64,000 bases of DNA from Schistocephalus solidus (lineage: Eukaryota; Platyhelminthes; Cestoda; Diphyllobothriidea; Diphyllobothriidae): the NCBI GenBank assembly GCA_017591395.1, contig WEDG01002903.1, positions 1 through 64,000 on the forward strand. Reading direction: 5' to 3'. Below are positions 46,032 to 57,677 of the stretch, piece by piece; the first letter of the stretch is position 1, and each line of letters opens with the position of its first letter. Position numbers and translations under genes: made by a program. Under the pieces are notes generated by a model. The model searched no databases. It was not told the origin of the DNA and saw only the letters and a list, made by a program, of their open reading frames with translations.

Positions 46032-47399
46032 CGTGTTTGGATTGGAGACGCCAAGTCGCACTGGAAAACCGTTCACAGGGGGGTTCCGCAGGGGAGCGTT
46101 GTGGACGACTGCCTTGATTGTCTGACATGGGAGTAGGTCATGTTCGCTGATGACCTAAATTTATGCACTTCGATGGAAAAGCAGAGGATGAGTGGAACTT
46201 ACAAAATAATTTGGATCCCTTGCAAAAGTGGTGTGATGAGTGGCTGCTGAACCTTAATTTGAACAAATGCCAAGTCATCCGACTAAGTTACAGTTACAGA
46301 AGGGTGATGACGTTTGAATTCCAGTACTTCATCAGTGGTCACCAACTCCACGAGGTAATCGATCTAAAGAGGTATGTGCATAACGCCCACCATCAAACCA
46401 TCGTCTCACGGTTTATGTATTTATTTCTTTCCAGTTTACAGGCAAGGTCAACAAAGATATACAGTAGAGGATTGAGTTGACAGTGAAAAAACTCCTGATC
46501 ATTCTTTCAAGTGTTTTCAGGAGAAAAAACTGCAGCTCATTTAAGGATTAAAGTTCGGGAAGGGGAAGGGTTGACACAGGTGCACGGTGTAGCCCTTCTC
46601 CCTTCAGTCTTATGCATCCGGTATTATGCAACAGCTAAATGTGTGTCGGTGAATGGTTGCTCACTGTTGACTGAGGAATTAGCCAATTATGAACTGCAGA
46701 GCCAACAATATTGCCCGTGTTTGGATTGGAGACGCCAAGTCGCACTGGAAAACCGTTCACAGTGGGGTTCCGCAGGGGAGCGTTGTGGACGACTGCCTTG
46801 ATTGTCTGACATGGGAGTAGGTCATGTTCGCTGATGACCTAAATTTATGCACTTCGATGGAAAAGCAGAGGATGAGTGGAACTTACAAATAATTTGGATC
46901 CCTTGCAAAAGTGGTGTGATGAGTGGCTGCTGAACCTTAATTTGAACAAATGCCAAGTCATCCGACTAAGTTACAGTTACAGAAGGGTGATGACGTTTGA
47001 ATTCCAGTACTTCATCAGTGGTCACCAACTCCACGAGGTAATCGATCTAAAGAGGTATGTGCATAACGCCCACCATCAAACCATCGTCTCACGGTTTATG
47101 TATTTATTTATTTCCAGTTTACAGGCAAGGTCAACAAAGATATACAGTAGAGGATTGAGTTGACAGTGAAAAAACTCCTGATCATTCTTTCAAGTGTTTT
47201 CAGGAGAAAAAACTGCAGCTCATTTAAGGATTAAAGTTCGGGAAGGGGAAGGGTTGACACAGGTGCACGGTGTAGCCCTTCTCCCTTCAGTCTTATGCAT
47301 CCGGTATTATGCAACAGCTAAATGTGTGTCGGTGAATGGTTGCTCACTGTTGACTGAGGAATTAGCCAATTATGAACTGCAGAGCCAACAATATTGCCC
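46032..47399 (+). repeat. 684-bp tandem duplication, nearly identical units
   Basis: Unit 1 about 46032-46715, unit 2 about 46716-47399, starting at 'cgtgtttggattggagacgc' and ending 'caacaatattgccc'. By eye I see only three differences: a one-base shorter A-run in unit 2 ('acttacaaataatttgg'), a G/T change after 'gttcacag', and a C/A change in 'tatttctttcc' against 'tatttatttcc'. Each unit contains the CR1 catalytic FADD region plus an unrelated 3' segment of about 300 bp. Such similarity means a recent event. Confidence 0.95.
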
Positions 47400-48232
47400 T
47401 CAGCATGAAGCCTAGGATAGGATTCAGAGTTCGCGAACGCCATAAGAACGGAAGAGCGATTTCAAGTTAGCAAAGAAAACTATGTGTATACTGAGAACTA
47501 CCAATATCAGTACTGCATCAGCGGTCAACACCTCGAGGAGGTTAAAGATCTAAAGGACGTGGGAGTGTGGTTAACGCTCCTTCTCAACCCATCGTCGCAC
47601 TGTGCCAAGATAGTAAAAAAGGCTATGTGTATCCTGGGAGCGATCAGGAAACGCTTCGTTAAATTTTACAAAAAGCTTTTTCGTCGACTGTTTGGAACAT
47701 TTGTCCGGCCGCTGTTGGAATATTGCGTTCAGGCGTGGTAAACTTGGACGAAGCACGTCTACACTCTGTTGGAAAACGTTCAACGGATGGCGACCAAACT
47801 ATTCAGTGGATTAGAATGCCTACTCTATAAAGACCGGCTAGAAAGACTTAAAATGTTTCCACTCTCTTATAGGCATTTCAGAATGGATATGATCAAGGGC
47901 TTCAAGCCTGTCAGATAAGTTAACTGTGCAGTTCAAACTACCTATTTTTTGAATTGGCAAAAACATTAAAACTCCGAGTTCACCAATCCAAACTAAAGGC
48001 GAACTACACCAAGCTTGAAGTGGGCACCAACTTCTTTTCCCACAGAGGGATTAAAGAATGGAATAAACTACCTACTTTGGTGGTTTAGGCTGAGAGCGTT
48101 GCGATATTTTAAAGAATACTTGGTGAATTTTTACTTGATGGATATACATTAAGTCGACATCAATGACTTATGTTCTATAATCACATCACCATGTTACATG
48201 GTGACAGTTCAACCGTCGATTTCGATGAGGCC

Positions 48233-48480
48233 CACCATATGCTCCACACCGGGTGGTGCAGGGACGGTGACTTGCGCGTGAATTAGTTTTAAGTGATAGT
48301 AGCCTTGTGCTGCAGCTACCGCACTCTCTCCTCCTCCCCCACCTGAGCCCGGTGTCAAGACAGAGTCAAGAAGACCGGAGGCGGGAGATGGCGCAGGTGG
48401 CTGGCGCGGCCGGAGCCGCCCCTGGGTGTTCCACCACAACTGACTTGGATCGCACGGAGTAGGAGTGCCATAAAGGCCAC
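48233..48480 (+). repeat. Dispersed repeat, copy 2 (partner at 27509-27775)
   Basis: Same anchors in the same order as copy 1, including 'gggtggtgcagg', 'agctaccgcactct' and 'ggctggcgcggc'. It lies between the 3' end of the sense CR1 and the direct repeat pair at 48485-48983. Confidence 0.75.
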
Positions 48481-48484
48481 ATTC

Positions 48485-48983
48485 AGAAGGAGTCATTGCA
48501 GCCTGACTCTCAGTCCACCAGTCAGCCACTCCACAAAAAACACACATTGCACTGACGACACGGTCCAAGTTATCCCGTCAGTTGGCAACCTTCCAAGCCA
48601 CGGCTTTTAGCGCACCGTGATAGTTTCAAGCGCGTCAGATTGCTTATAGTGAGGAAAATGCGCTGAGCTGTTGAAATCACTCTTTCCACCCGCACAATCA
48701 GACCAAATCCTTAGCCAGTCAGTTGTCTGAGGTGGGAGTGGGCGCATTGGCTGACGGGTCGGCGCACCCATCGTCGCGCGCCACAGCATGACCTGGCCCC
48801 CATAATGCACACACCAGGATTTCCTGAATCAAAGGGTATGGAGGAGCCATCGCCCTCTGACTCCCAGTTCACTGGTCAGCCACTCTACACACACAGCACA
48901 CACACTGGGCCGACGGAGTGGTCTGATATAAACGTCAGATTGGCAGCCTACTAAGCCACGGTTTATAGGAAACCGTGATTTTA
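48485..48983. repeat. Direct repeat pair (48485-48622 and 48836-48983)
   Basis: Both copies contain 'gtcagccactc', 'aagccacggttt' or 'aagccacggctt', and 'accgtgat', in the same order, with 'ctgactct' or 'ctgactcc' at the start. Divergence is moderate. Probably part of the dispersed repeat immediately upstream. Confidence 0.65.
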
Positions 48984-49052
48984 TCAGGTCCATTATGATG
49001 ATTGGGAGAGTGTTGTATATGCATTAGTGTAGATAGTGTGCGCTTAAGTGGC

Positions 49053-50770
49053 TTAACCTCCGGTGATGTACCGCAGGTTGTCGTGGAAGCGCATGTGTCC
49101 TAATAGGCCCATATGGTGTGCAAATATGCGGGAGCAGTGAAAGCGGTGGGAGGGGGCGCGGTGACTGTATGTCGAAGCCCCAGGCACTGGTTCACCAGCC
49201 TCCGTGCGATGGATTTGCAGGTGACAGACCAGGCCAATGCGTGAGTTTGAGTTGCGGGTGCAATGTGGGCAGGAGAAATCGGAAGAGGCTTGGGGATGTC
49301 ATTCATGTAAGTGGGGGTGGCAGTTGCGGTAAGAATGGCAGGAGCGGAGGGTGTGCATGGGGTATCGGTGTTGTCGGCATTGCGGTGAGTTTCGCTCTCA
49401 TGAATGCCTATGTGACTGAATAGGCCCATGCGATGAGTGAATGCAAGAGGACAGTGAGGAGAGTGGAGGCGACGAGCTCTGCTGTGAGTTGGTGCTCCAG
49501 GCACTTATTCACCAGTCTCTGTACGATGGATTCGCAAGTGACCGACCAGGCCGATGCGTGAGGTAAATGTGCAGTCACATTGAGTACAGTTTAGGAGAGA
49601 GTCCCCGTCGCTGATGGTGGTGGTGGTGGTAGTAGTGAAGGCGAAGGCAGTGGTGGTTGTGGTCGTGGGGGTAACAGGCGATGAGTAAAGGGATGTGGTC
49701 TCTATGATGGTGGGAGTAATGGAATTGATGCCAGGAGTGAGGTTGGGGGGGTCTGAAGGAGGGTTGGCAGAATTTGACGTAGAAATTGGTATTGTCTGAT
49801 TGTTGGTGCATTGCGTCCGAAGATGTCCAACCAGGCCGATTCGCGCGCGGAAGATGCGTTGACAGCGCGGGCATGTTGGCAGGGCCTAGGCAACGACGAT
49901 GTTGGTCCGGGGCGCTGGTGACTTTCGTGCCGCTCTTTTGGCTTTGACGGCGGCAATCCGGTTGGCCTCATAGATTGCTGAACCAGTCTTCACGGATCTT
50001 CGTCATGCCAGTCTATCCTGGGCGAGATCATCCCAGGTCGCCGGGTTGATTTGCAGTTGCTTCAGCGATTTCTTCAAAGTGTCCTAGTAGCGTCGTTTTT
50101 GACCTATCTGTCGGCGAATACCCGTAAACGACATCTCCGTAGAAAAGTCGTTTGGGTAGTCGCTCGTCGTCCATTCTTACCAGGTTGCCGCTCCATTGCA
50201 GTTGTCCTTGACTCAGCATGGCGTGGATGCTGAGGATTCCAGTCCACTGCAGGACTTCCGTGTCCGGGATCCTGTCTTGCCATCTCAGCTTCAGTATTCT
50301 GCTGAGGCAACTGAGATGAAAGTGATTCAGATTCCTGGCTTGGTTCGAGTAGACGGTCCAGGTTTCCGCTCCGTCAAGGAGTGTGGTCAAGACGACGGCC
50401 TTGTACATCTTCAGTTTGGTGTTCAGGTGAATACCGTGGCGATACCACACGGAGGCTTGCAGCCGACCGAAGGCCTAACTGGCTTTGGAGATCCGTTGGG
50501 CAACCTTGTCATCGTTTCTCGTGTTGCGTGACATCGTGCTTCCTAGATAAGCAAAGGTTTCCAAGTTTTTGAGTTGAGCACCGTTGACAGTGATTTGAGG
50601 AGCATTGTATTCGACGCTGGGTGGCGGCTGGTGCATAACAACCGTTTTGGTTGCACTGATCGTTAATCCAAAATCGGCGCAGCCAGCGGCGAAGAGGTTC
50701 ATTCTCCTTTGTATGACCTCCTGCGTCACGGTATTAAGGGAGCAGTCGTCTGCGTAGAGCAAGACCATAT
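49053..50770 (-). mobile_element. RTE-like LINE, 3' part: RT catalytic core, connection domain, zinc-finger tail
   Basis: Minus strand from 50768: 'MVLLYADDCSLNTV' (YADD catalytic box), 'LTISATKTVVMHQPP', 'LETFAYLGSTMSRN'. Then, from 50450, a C-terminal region reads '[14 protein letters not shown]', '[20 protein letters not shown]' and '[18 protein letters not shown]'. The tail carries zinc-finger motifs: 'CPRCQRIFRARIGLVGHL' then RTQC (C2HC), 'CTQCDCTFTSRIGLVGHLRI' then H (C2H2, spacing 2-12-3), a finger with one lost Cys ('SPHCPLAFTHRMGLFSHIGI' then H), and 'RIGLVCHLQIHRTEAGEPV'. The stop is at 49053. Frameshifts are present; the copy is dead and lacks everything before the YADD box. It is the same broad family as the fragment at 6.6-8.4 kb. 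Confidence 0.9.
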
Positions 50771-50936
50771 TACATACTCCCTATACTATCTCCTATACTG
50801 AATACTGAATTGTACTGAATTAAGCCTTCTGCGTGCTAGTGAACGGAAGAAAACACAATCGGTCCAGCATTTTTAGAATGAAAATTTTATCGTCGGAGCA
50901 CCATAATGTGCTGTATCAACAAAGATGGAGGCTTTA

Positions 50937-51960
50937 AGTCACTTTAAGTCACTTTATTGAGGGAAGTAGGCTTTCGCCCTTGAGCTCCATATTCACATGT
51001 GAAAATGTCAATAGTACAAACGTTTACAGTGATATATCTGACAAATGAAAATTTAGGGTCATCGATATGTGTGGGCCAGGCGTAACCTGCCACTGTTTAC
51101 ACAATCTTCATTATATTTACAATAGTTTCTCAGAAAATGAGTATCTAGTTTGAATTTAAATGTGTCAACAGTTTCTGAAAGGACCACCTCGTCAGGCAGT
51201 CCGTTCCATGCTCCAACGACCCTCTGCGAAAAGGCGTTCCGACGGACTTCAGTGTGGAAAAAATTCCTTTGCAGTTTAAAGGGATGACCCCGCAGATGTT
51301 CCGTCCCAGCCAATTCGAAGAAGTCAGCAAATTCTAGGGCACAATCGCGGCCTCTGACAATCCGGTAGGTTTGGATTAGGTCACCGCGTAGTTGCCTGCA
51401 ATTTAGAGGAAACAAATCAAGTTCAACCAGTCTGGCTTCGTAAGGCAGATGACTTAGATTCTTGACCATCTTCGTAGCCCTCGCCTGCACTCGTTCCAGC
51501 TGTAGATAATCCTTCTTAAACCACGGACGCCAGGCCTGGATGGCATATTCCAAGTGAGATCGAACAAATACCCCGTAGGTTTTTCGGAAGACTTCCTTAT
51601 CAATCTGCACAAATCCACGTCTGAGCGCAAATAAGACTTGTGTAGCACGTTTAGCTGCCTTTAAACACTGTGAAGATGGTTTAAGTGAAGAGTTTATTAG
51701 AACACCGAGGTCCTTCTGTTCCTCAACAATTGAAAGGGGCTGCCCATTGAGAATGTATTGGTAGGAATAATCCTCCTCACTGGTCCTTCTTGTACGCAGT
51801 CTAAGGACCACAGACTACCCAACGTTAAAATTTAAGAGTCAACGAGCAGACCAGCTGCTAAGACGGTTGAGATCCTCTTGAAGTGCGTGCCTATCGAAAT
51901 CAGATCTGATGACTCTCCACAATTTAACATCATCTGCTTAAAAAAACTTTATCCCTTATG
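50937..51960 (-). mobile_element. CR1-like LINE 3' fragment, antisense, relatively intact
   Basis: Starts inside RT at 'ADDVKLWRVIRSDFD' near 51930 and continues 'EDLNRLSSWSAR' before a stop. A 250-codon open frame (51811-51059) then covers the whole C-terminal domain: 'YILNGQPLSIVEEQKDLGVL', 'GVFVRSHLEYAIQAWRPWFK', 'ERVQARATKMVKNL', 'PFKLQRNFFHTEVRRNAFSQ' and 'RVVGAWNGLPDEVV'. It is the longest open frame in the window, so this copy is younger than the other CR1 fragments. The 3' UTR runs to about 50937. It abuts the RTE copy at 50770 in the same orientation. Confidence 0.92.
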
Positions 51961-52019
51961 GTTTCGCCGATTACAGAAAGGACTATTTCAACGTTTTAAG
52001 CTTTTCAACAGTCGTTAAT

Positions 52020-52260
52020 GTAGTCCCCTTAACACTGCGAGGCAACTTGACCAATCTTAGTGCGACAGTCATCGCAATTTTTTGTTATTGCTTCCTTAAG
52101 CATGCAGAGCAAAGTATCGTCAATTTTTTCGATAAACACCATAGCAATATGGAATAAACTACCCCAGGAAATAAAAATCCTGATAACTTTTTTTTGGTTA
52201 AGAGAACTATCACTAGTTTTCTGCATTCAGAACAGCTTCCAGTAATTCTAATTGCCAACA
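52020..52260 (+). mobile_element. Short non-LTR retrotransposon C-terminal remnant, sense
   Basis: Plus strand 52060-52245 contains 'FSINTIAIWNKLPQEIKI', resembling the WNxLP(x)E motif at the C-terminus of jockey/CR1-type polyproteins. Nothing upstream is readable. It lies in the opposite orientation to the adjacent CR1 copy. Confidence 0.5.
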
Positions 52261-54540
52261 AGGTTGAATATCTTATCAAGCTCGAAAGGATTGCGCGGCA
52301 TCTGAGCCCGATCTCCGGTCTTATCTTTTGGGCGATGGGGTTTTTTCTGCAGCCGGTAACTGATTAATTGCTCAGCAGACAACGAGCAACCGTCCGCGGG
52401 TGCACCCTCGCCTGGTGCAGAACCCCGGTTCCTTCAAAAGACAAATGGACTGTAAACACACTGCACTTGTGCTAATCCTTCCCAGTTCTGACCTTCTGTC
52501 ATCCAACGGGCAGCAGTTTATTCTTCTGACTTACATAAGGTTAGGAAAAATACCAATAAATATAATCCTCCAGGTGTTTTTCACTGCTAACCTGATCCCC
52601 CTTCATATTTTGTCTGGTATTGCCTGTAAACTGGCATTAAATACAAATAGTATTTTAAATTTCACAAAAGTTATTGACAATGCAGTTGATTCGTTCATGT
52701 TTCCTTTTTTTTATTGACGGCGGGTAGTAACTAGGATAGGCAAATATTACGGATTTCATCGGAGCACTATATCTAAGCGGATTTTGCGTTAAGCGTTTTA
52801 TGCTGCGATGAAAGAACCTTCCTCTCCCTCAACGTTGTTGGCGATCAATCAATTACCAGAACTGGAACCGTTCATATTAAGTCCGGAAGTTTCAGTTGAA
52901 AGGAATATTATAAATATAAATTATTACATGATAAAGAGTCCACAGACGTTGGTAAGATATTAAGCATGGTGGGAGGCTGTTGAATTCGGGCAGAGTTGCC
53001 AAATTGCAAATGCCCGCGGTTGCCTCGTCGGGCCTACCATCCAGAGCAACCAAGGACCCAGGACGCTAGTGCAAACGCCTATAACTTGCACTAGTAAGAC
53101 CCTAAACAGGAGTAGCTATGTTTATCTGGGCCATGAACGAGGACTACTCGATACAATTCTCAGTCACCCAGTAAAGAGCATTCCTGAAATGTGCGTTCAG
53201 ACACACATTCACGTAATGAAGCTTTTTAAACGGTCCACTCAGTGCTTGTGTCCAATACCTGCTCGTGTCAGCCACCCTGTTGTTGGGCGCCTCTTCTTTG
53301 TTTGAGTGTTCAGCGGTTTTGGCAATCAGGAGCCGCTGGATGACTACTTGGGTGATTTTATTTGAGAAGATAAAGATCTAATTGCGCGTGGCTTGCGCGA
53401 TCCACATAAAGGCAACATTTTAAAGCTTCACTTAACCAATTTTATCTGTGTCACCCCTGTCCGCTGTTATGTACGGCAACTTTAAGCTCATACCGTCTAC
53501 TATGGATGCGGCTGGTATGCTGCTTCGTATATTTAATTGCAACTGCTACGGGTGTTGGCATAGAGGCGAACGTATTGTGAACTGCATGAAATTCCCACTG
53601 TACACTGGGCATCTGCAAGACGATAGATCATTCCGTCTGTGAAGTCAGGCATAGGATCAAAAATGTATATCTCCGAGTGTGGATTTGCCCATAGATATTA
53701 ATGCCCCGTTCCCGAACGTTTATACGTACCGCGTCTACCTGGGTATCATGCGGAAACTGCTACATACTTGGCGACTGGGATACAACAGATCTTCAGCGTC
53801 CCCGAATGCACCAGTTAAAATGGCACATTGTTCTTGCAAATGAAGAACTTTCGCTTTTCTGGAGTCCTGGATGGCTGCCGAATACAAACAGTTTTACTCT
53901 GCATAGTCGCTGTATTTCTGTCATCATATCTAAGCGATTCTCAAAACAAGCATTTTTTTACAAAGCCCATGGCAGTGTACATAATTTTGCATCCAAATAC
54001 GCATATACCGTTTTTAAATTTTGCACATCTCCTTTTGAATAATTTTATATATCATCCTACCTTTCTAAAACCCTTCCGATATTGTTCTCAATGTCAATAG
54101 TCTCCACCACTCGAACGACAAATGTCACTCGTTTTGAGTGCTGGGTTATTTTTCGCCTTTCAATTTGAGTCTTTCTCACAACAAATACATCGCAGCATAA
54201 GAGGGCCAACTAACGTTCCACATAGGTAAGCAGGTGCTTTCCTGAAATTCAACTACCTGAGTTATTACCGGAGAGAATTTTTATTTTCATATGCAGATAA
54301 TAGAGAATAATATCTGCATTAAACTGATAACCTACTTTATTGTTTTTGTTTCTTTTTATAACATATTCGGCTTTAAAACATCACCATAACTCCAGTAACT
54401 TTTTACTGTTTTCTAATTACAGCCCAGATTCAGTGTGAAGAACATTCGATTGTTTACTTTTACCTGTATATGTGTGTTAATTACATTAATCCAACTATTT
54501 CATCTCATACTTCTGTCTATTCACCTTCATTTCAGAGTGG
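52261..54540. other. Non-coding stretch, nothing recognised
   Basis: Plus-strand frames at 52400-52717, 53448-53642 and 53701-54042 have no motif and no paired splice sites that I trust. Confidence 0.4.
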
Positions 54541-55310
54541 CGCATACTCCAATTGAGAGGCAACAAGATCTTCAGGCGCTTGCAGAGTGCTGGATAATAT
54601 TCAGGACAAAAGGACCTCGGTGTTCTAATAACCTCCTTGCTTTAACCATCTTCACAGTGCGTAAAGGCAGCAAAACACGCAACGCAGGTGTTATTTTCCC
54701 TAAGACGAAGATTTGTCCAGGTTGATAAGGATCTATTTGTAAGGACCTACGGAGCGTTCGTGCGATCACACTTGAAATATGATGTCCAGTACCGGCATCC
54801 GTGGTTTAAGAAGAATTATCCTCAACCAGAAGGAGTATAGGGGAAGGCCACAAAGATGGTCAAGAAACTTGGTAATCCGCCTTACGAAACCAGAGTGACT
54901 GAACTCGACATGTTTCCTCTTAATTACAGGCAACTAGTCGGTGACCTCACTCAAACATACCAAATTGTCAGAGGTCATGAGTGTTCCCTAGAATATAACG
55001 AATTATGCAAACTGGCTGGGACGGATCATCTGCAGGTTCACCCTTTTAAATTGAAAAGTAAGTTGGTCCGTACAGACGTCCAATTTTAAGCTTGCTTGCA
55101 GAGGATCAGTGGGGCATGGAACGGACTCTTTGATCTGGTAGTCCTCTCAGATATCTTTGAAGCATTTAAATGCAAGCTATATACTCATATGCTGGCAAAC
55201 TTCTCTACATGTAATCAAAATTTTGTAAGTGGCGGAAGTTTGCGCCTCGCCCTCACGTACCGTTGCCGAAAAATGTACACTTATCGAACTTATTGCTGAA
55301 AAATTATTAT
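54541..55310 (+). mobile_element. CR1-like LINE 3' fragment, sense, dead
   Basis: Plus strand. After frameshifts near 54600-54840 ('VDKDLFVRTYGAFVRSHLKY') it is readable from 54856: 'MVKKLGNPPYETRVTELDMF', 'LNYRQLVGDLTQTYQIVRGH' and 'LAGTDHLQVHPFKLKSKLV'. A stop follows, then 'RISGAWNGLFDLVVLSD' to 55299. It aligns closely with the C-terminal domain at 51059-51811, so both are the same or sister CR1 families. Confidence 0.88.
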
Positions 55311-57325
55311 ATTGCAATTTTTGATGCAAATAAGGGAGCTCAGTGGTGGAATCGTTATATCCTTAATAAAGTAACTTACAGTACAAATCATAATAGGATC
55401 TTGCTGCCTCATCTCCCATGCCTTCTCCCTTTCGACTAACTTGCCTTGCTGTCATGCCGAATTTCGACGCCACCTATAAAGGCCCTGCTGAGACTGCGTT
55501 TATTTTGTTATATCGAAATTTTAGAACAGTTCTCATTTCAAATTGAATAAATAACGAAACACCCAATCATGATCCGATTCAGGCTTTAATTCCCTCTGAA
55601 GGGAAAGGCGGGAACTTGCTTCGTTTGCGTTTCAACCACTTTCTCTAAACGCTAAAAGGCAAATTTATTCTCGCACAGTAGACATTCTACTCTGTTAGAA
55701 TATGAGCCATTTCAACTCCTTTCAGTTTGTTTTGATTTAACTCGGTGCTTTAGAGTAAACGACCAACCTTTACCTCTGACCATCTGTTCATGTTGTCACA
55801 CTTTACGAGTAATGTATTTTGACAATATATATATCTCCCTCTGTTGACAGGTCCCCTTTTATATTTTTTCTGTAATGGTCTGCTGCGCCTGATCTGCGCT
55901 GTACGGGCTGATCGCAGTAGTCATCGCCAGTTAATTATCGTCACACCTGTTTAATTCGCGTTTATCGCGAAATGGTACAATGTTGTGTCCCTTTGCTTTA
56001 TGTGAAAACGCAGTATTCTTTTTTAATGCAAGCTGAGTGCATTAGACTTTTGTTATCAAGTGATCAGAAATTACTTGTACAACTTCTGCTTTCAAATATG
56101 TTTCAATAATTCATTTGTTAAAATACTGGTGTATTCGCTTCCGATCTTTTGACCGGCATTTCTTATATGATGATTCAGCTTGGGGTATTGTGAGTCCCGT
56201 AGAATGGAACCGCCACTGAGGAACTCTACAGCTACTATTTCCGGTTTTATTATGACAGGGTCATTGTGCCCTCGTGCGTGTTCCCTTTTCCGTGTGTATG
56301 GGTGTATTATTGCCATAGTGATTATGATCTGGTTGCAGCCTAAGTATGTGGAAGGAGGATAAATTACCGAAAATACGTTGGGTACAAAAGTTACATGGAA
56401 ACCATCGCCGTCAGTCAGTTCACTCCTCTTCATTTCCCGGACTCGTAAATGAAAATCATAAGCTCAGGTGCCTTTAAGAAGGAAGCTAAAAATGTCTTAT
56501 TTAGGTGGGAGCGTGACAATAACCACTCAGAAAGTCTTTTATCAAAAAATTAACAAACTTAAGGTTCGGAATTATAAGCATTACTGCTTCCTTCCATTTA
56601 GCCCTCAGGCCGGTTACCTGCCGAGATTTCTTAAACTGTTTCAGACGATAGTGACATACGTTCGATGCAGTAGTTTCGTCGGGTTTTATATATTGAATCA
56701 GTTTCTATCAATTAACCGATTTTGAACATACTAAACCACAGCGTACTTTCACGTCCCCCACTGCTTCTATTTTACCTTCCTCGGCCTCTGAACCAAAATA
56801 TTTAACTGAATTCGGTATAACCAACCCAGCCTTTAAAATATAATCTAAAGAAAACTCGAATTTCTAAGCCGAAACGTTAACTGCATTTTTTCTAAGGTCT
56901 AGTCAAAAAATTCATAGACTGTGCTCTTGCTTGAAATATTTATATATTTTATGAATATAGGTTTACTTCAAGTCACTTCATTGAGTGAATTTTAAACTGT
57001 CTAAAATCGAAGTCAACCCTTGCTACTACGAGATAACGATTATCTTAACAACCAAAGAATAGGGAATTACTGTAACATATCCGCATACTCATCTTGGCTT
57101 CTAGTGCTTACAGTTGAAATTGTATTCTCGTTTCAGTAATAAGGCAGGTGCAGACGATGGTATTGCTAACTTGCGTGTGGTGATGTCGTGCTGCAACCTC
57201 TGATATTCCCAAGTTATTTGTATCTACCTTAATGTTCTTATTATACTCAGTTTAGCATACTGTTTTTTTTCTGCACTGGTGTTTCCCAGTCTCAGTCCTG
57301 TAATTCGTTTCATTTGTAATTTCAG
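55311..57325. other. Non-coding stretch, nothing recognised
   Basis: Frames at 56092-56433 (minus) and 56468-56725 (plus) lack motifs. AT-rich, intron-like. Confidence 0.4.
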
Positions 57326-57677
57326 TCAGTCAATGAAATCTAGCGCTGCACCTTCCCTGCCATCGCCTCCGCCTTACGCTGCACGGCATACAATTGTCAA
57401 TGTGGGCACGACCAAACTTGCTTCACCACCGGCCGATCCACTTGAGGGCTCTCGCACGCTCTCCAGTCTTAATATAGTTTTCTCTCCTCCACCTAGTCTT
57501 GGTCGTGGGACCGCTGCTAGTTCTGGATCCAAACGGGTGCCCTCACCCCTCTCACCAACTTACTCTCTACAGTCTCATTTTGATAAACAGTCAAAAGGCA
57601 CCACAGTTTGGCCCACCACTGACCCGATCCTCAAGCGGTCATCACGAAGTGTTGCAAATTTACCGATCAGGACCTGA
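57326..57677 (+). CDS. Candidate exon, Ser/Pro-rich, possibly upstream of the LIM exon
   Basis: An acceptor-like pyrimidine-rich run ending 'gtaatttcag' (57325) precedes an open frame rich in Ser, Pro and Thr ('SSAAPSLPSPPPYAARHTIV', 'ASPPADPLEGSRTLSSLN', 'KRVPSPLSPTYSLQSHFD'). Ajuba/LIMD1-type proteins have a long disordered Pro/Ser-rich region before their LIM domains, so position, strand and composition fit. The frame ends at a TGA at 57675-57677 and no strong donor precedes it. A good donor (GCTG|GTAAATAT, about 57739) lies in another frame, so the 3' boundary is unresolved. Coding status is likely but not proven. Confidence 0.45.

Larger units (their letters stand above)
45440..48165 (+). 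mobile_element. CR1-like LINE, sense, internally duplicated, dead
   Basis: Plus strand RT: 'RKSLKQLQPTKSPNPKGSE' near 45490-45550, then 'KPIEEKSLHN' and 'YQHGFKNGQFCLTNLL' near 45800-45850. Next come 'VDAVYIHFSKALNRIPHRRL', 'LLKWLANFFTGRRQRVWIGD' and 'TVHRGVPQGSV' (45891-46110), and the catalytic 'MFADDLNLC' at 46139. The following segment is tandemly duplicated (46032-47399). A third, diverged stretch resumes at 47484 ('YQYCISGQHLEEVKDLKDVG', 'FVRPLLEYCVQAW') and the C-terminal 'RGIKEWNKLPTLVV' lies near 48050. Stops and frameshifts throughout. The short TATAGGCATA-like array at 45637-45685 interrupts the RT. Confidence 0.87.
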
